DNA of 64,000 nt from Agaribacter marinus (GTDB lineage Bacteria > Pseudomonadota > Gammaproteobacteria > Enterobacterales > Alteromonadaceae). Both the position numbers and the translations under genes were made by a program. A model generated the notes under the pieces. That model was given only the letters and a program-made list of their open reading frames with translations. It did not search any database and had not been told where the DNA came from. The stretch covers positions 1,569,546-1,633,545 of the forward strand of contig NZ_BSOT01000005.1 in NCBI RefSeq assembly GCF_030160655.1, given 5' to 3'. Shown in pieces: positions 61,645 through 64,000 of the stretch. The stretch's first letter is position 1. The number at the start of each line of letters is the position of its first letter.

Positions 61645-62547
61645 ATGGAAATTAGTCTTATGTCACCCGAAGAGAATACTATAGCATCAGTTGTGCATGA
61701 ATCTGCAGATATGCCAGTATTAACAATGTCTGAATCGGCAAACATCATGAGAACGATGTTATCTTCCATTGACTTAGAAGAACTAACAAACGATTATTTT
61801 TTAATATTATCGGAAAAATTACCTTGTACATCGCTCAAATTAAGTTTTGCTGACCAAGTATTACGGACGGGTAAATCTAAGCTTCGTTCTCGTATCATGA
61901 AAATATCTATTTATTATGGTCACCCTTTTGGTACTCCACAGCATGCGCAACTAGCATACTCATTTAGCAAAGTACTGACGCCCGTCCAACGCAAGCTTTT
62001 ATCGGAAATTCACGGTATTTTTGCGATGAGCTTACGTCATGCTCTGGAGTACTACCGTATTAGTCAGTTAGCCACAAAAGATATGTTAACTGGCTTAGGT
62101 AACCGTGCAAGCTATAACGAATCTGTGTCTAAATTAATTAGCATGTGCAATAGGAATCATGAAAGCTTTGGTTTGCTAGTATTTGATTTAGATAACTTTA
62201 AGTCTGTAAATGATAAATATGGTCATCAAGAAGGTGACCATGTATTAACTGAATTTGCTAAGTTACTGATTAAGGGATTACGAGATACTGACCACGCATT
62301 TAGGTTTGGTGGTGATGAGTTCTGCTGCTTATTAACTGACAGCAGTCCAAGCGCAAATACCATGGTGGCGCAGCGAATCACACAGTCGGTAAACAATCAT
62401 ACCTTGTTCAAAGAGCATGCTGTATCTTGCAGCGTAGGCGCTACATCATTTTTGATAAAAGATACACCTCAGAGCATTTTTGAACGCGCGGACACCGCAT
62501 TATACAAGGCTAAGCATACTGGTAAGAATAACATCATTGCTGCATAA
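61645..62547 (+). CDS. Diguanylate cyclase (GGDEF)
   Basis: 300 residues from ATG 61645 (TTGGAGTC upstream). The N-terminal 150 residues form an unrecognised sensory region (SPEENTIASVVHESADMPVL, DYFLILSEKLPCTSLKLSF) with no membrane helix, so it is cytoplasmic. The GGDEF domain begins at ATKDMLTGLGNRASYNES, with FGLLVFDLDNFKSVNDKYGH, RFGGDEFCCLL and an RDTD inhibitory site five residues ahead. It makes cyclic-di-GMP and should be product-inhibited. Confidence 0.9.
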   Translation: MEISLMSPEENTIASVVHESADMPVLTMSESANIMRTMLSSIDLEELTNDYFLILSEKLPCTSLKLSFADQVLRTGKSKLRSRIMKISIYYGHPFGTPQHAQLAYSFSKVLTPVQRKLLSEIHGIFAMSLRHALEYYRISQLATKDMLTGLGNRASYNESVSKLISMCNRNHESFGLLVFDLDNFKSVNDKYGHQEGDHVLTEFAKLLIKGLRDTDHAFRFGGDEFCCLLTDSSPSANTMVAQRITQSVNNHTLFKEHAVSCSVGATSFLIKDTPQSIFERADTALYKAKHTGKNNIIAA

Positions 62548-62548
62548 A

Positions 62549-63949
62549 CTAGTTTGTGTCGGTACTCTGATTGACGATTGATAACTCTGCAATAAAAAGC
62601 GATTTACTTTGATCTATTGATCTTTCTGAGGACCAAATAATAGTAGCGTTGTTGTTAACCATACCTATAAGAGAGTCATCAGCGAATATTAACGCCAGTC
62701 GCTTTCGTTGCCATGGTGGAATCTCCCATTCCTTGCACCAAGACTTGATTTTTTTTGCTGGGCGATTGGCATACGGCTTAAAACGTTCGGTTAACTTTCC
62801 AAAGGCTATTTTTATCGACGTAACGTCACTTGCGCTAAACGCGTTAGTTGATATGACATTTTCACCCGTTTGCTGCAAACTTATATGTAGTGACGCAAAC
62901 TCACCGGACGCAACAAACAACTTATCGAGTCGCACGCGCTTATCGGACTCATCTATGTCAATTAAAGGGCATTGTGACGCTCTAATGTTCTCGCAAGTGT
63001 TCTCATCAGTATCAACATAAAGCGCTTGCATATATCGTCTGATTTTCACTTTGCCGACAACGACAGTAGGATTTGCGTCATCTTTTGCGGCATGCATATT
63101 CAGGATTTCATCTAATACTCTTTCCGACGGCATTAATACATTATGGATGTCTAGCCAATAGCGTACAAAACTTGCTTTCGTGTGCTTAGCGAGCTTTTCT
63201 AAGGGACTTAACAGCAAGATATTGTTCTTGCCTAACAAGTCCTTGCTTAAGAGTTCCATATACTCATTTAGCACACGCATTTCTGATGCACACATTCTTG
63301 CACTCTTAACAACTGAGCTAGAAAATGATGGCCATCTCTTTTGAATGCGTGGTAATACTTCGTTACGAATATAGTTGCGATCAAAATCAGTATTTTGATT
63401 AGATTCATCTTCGACCCACGACAAATGATGAGTCTGTGCATACGCTAGAATATCGGTCTGAGATACGTTTAAAAGCGGCCGAATGAGCGATTTTCCTTGA
63501 AGCGAATGATACTGCCCCATGGCACTTAGGCCTTTAGGCCCAGCGCCTCTTGCCGTTTGCAACAAAAAGGTCTCAGCTTGATCATCACTATGTTGTCCAA
63601 GCAAGATACTTGCGCCATGTGGGCAATTAGACAATAAGGCATCATAGCGCGCTTTTCGCGCAGCACCTTCTACACCCATCTGCAGATTGCCTTTAATATC
63701 GACCGAATGGCATTCAAAGGGAATGCGCATGTTGTCACACACGTTTTTACAATGCTGCGCCCAAGTGCTCGAATTAGTGCTTATTTGATGATTAATATGC
63801 ACAGCACTAATACGCACAGATGGATTTAGTTGCCTATATTTTTGAGCTAAATGAAGTAAAACAGTTGAATCAACGCCTCCACTGAAAGCGACGACTAGGT
63901 TAGATACCTTACCTAGGCTTTGTGAAAAGGATTCAAATAGGGGTGACAT
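62549..63949 (-). CDS. tilS: tRNA(Ile)-lysidine synthase
   Basis: 466 residues. The PP-loop SGGVDSTVLLHLAQKY near the N-terminus binds ATP; LGQHSDDQAETFLLQTARGA, GPKGLSAM and DESNQNTDFDRNYIRNEVLP are TilS blocks. TilS substrate-binding (middle) and C-terminal domains (NRPAKKIKSWCKEWEIPPWQ, RKRLALIFADD) are complete. It makes lysidine at C34 of tRNA-Ile(CAU) so that it reads AUA. Its stop lies next to the stop of the convergent diguanylate cyclase gene. Confidence 0.95.
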   Translation of the reverse strand: MSPLFESFSQSLGKVSNLVVAFSGGVDSTVLLHLAQKYRQLNPSVRISAVHINHQISTNSSTWAQHCKNVCDNMRIPFECHSVDIKGNLQMGVEGAARKARYDALLSNCPHGASILLGQHSDDQAETFLLQTARGAGPKGLSAMGQYHSLQGKSLIRPLLNVSQTDILAYAQTHHLSWVEDESNQNTDFDRNYIRNEVLPRIQKRWPSFSSSVVKSARMCASEMRVLNEYMELLSKDLLGKNNILLLSPLEKLAKHTKASFVRYWLDIHNVLMPSERVLDEILNMHAAKDDANPTVVVGKVKIRRYMQALYVDTDENTCENIRASQCPLIDIDESDKRVRLDKLFVASGEFASLHISLQQTGENVISTNAFSASDVTSIKIAFGKLTERFKPYANRPAKKIKSWCKEWEIPPWQRKRLALIFADDSLIGMVNNNATIIWSSERSIDQSKSLFIAELSIVNQSTDTN

Positions 63950-63974
63950 GTCTCATGCCATCCCTAATATGGAC

Positions 63975-64000
63975 TTAGCAGTAACCAAAAGACATGAGTC
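63975..64000 (-). CDS. accA: Probable 3' end of accA (acetyl-CoA carboxylase alpha)
   Basis: Only the last codons are in the window: LMSFGYC and stop, close to the LMSYGY-type C-terminus of AccA. accA directly upstream of tilS is a conserved gammaproteobacterial arrangement. Too short for certainty. Confidence 0.5.

Overview
The window looks like chromosome of a marine gammaproteobacterium, probably Alteromonadales. The evidence is the gene content and order: a Vibrio/Alteromonas-style flagellar cluster with flgT and an flgP-like gene, CheV and CheR beside flgB, pseudaminic-acid genes beside the flagellins, and moderate GC. Genus is an inference; no rRNA or marker comparison was possible.

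Region 1 (1-10.2 kb) is an accessory region. It starts with the 5' part of a large FG-GAP/VCBS lipoprotein gene. After that, small unrelated genes (DUF6624, SnoaL-like, membrane proteins, ParDE) are separated by imperfect palindromes of 60-150 bp that look like integron attC sites, nearly all in the same (minus) orientation. No integrase is visible, so this resembles a CALIN (attC cluster lacking an integron integrase). Two IS110/IS1111-family elements, both with damaged transposases, have their right ends two bases from a GCCTAAC attC core. A decayed IS1182-like transposase and a VapBC module complete the region.

Region 2 (10.2-18 kb) is a minus-strand operon maf-pseB-pseC-pseF-pseI for pseudaminic-acid synthesis and its transfer to flagellin. 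PseG and PseH are not in the window.

Region 3 (18.4-42.9 kb) is a minus-strand flagellar block: cheV-cheR, flgB-C-D-E-F-G-H-I-J-K-L, four unrecognised genes (26-29.6 kb, two of them paralogues), three flagellin genes with their own sigma-28-type promoters, flaG-fliD-fliS and a fliT-like gene. A sigma-54-type promoter precedes flgB. Four copies of an unusual double-hairpin element (conserved CATGGATG loops, enclosed by long inverted repeats private to each copy) lie between genes; two of them interrupt the flg operon.

Region 4 (43-50.3 kb, mainly plus strand) carries flgA, flgM (sigma-28 promoter), flgN, a very large beta-propeller diguanylate cyclase, and a divergent pair: an FlgP-like lipoprotein and FlgT.

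Region 5 (50.3-64 kb) is ordinary chromosome: tRNA-Arg(CCU), smrA, a HEAT-like secreted protein, purL, mltF, tadA, a PspB-like/small membrane protein pair behind a sigma-54-type promoter, a CPA2 potassium/proton antiporter, a diguanylate cyclase, tilS and the last codons of accA.

Taken together, the window makes the hook, rod and filament, glycosylates the filament, times late expression by FlgM/sigma-28, and has two cyclic-di-GMP synthases that may feed into the swim/stick decision.
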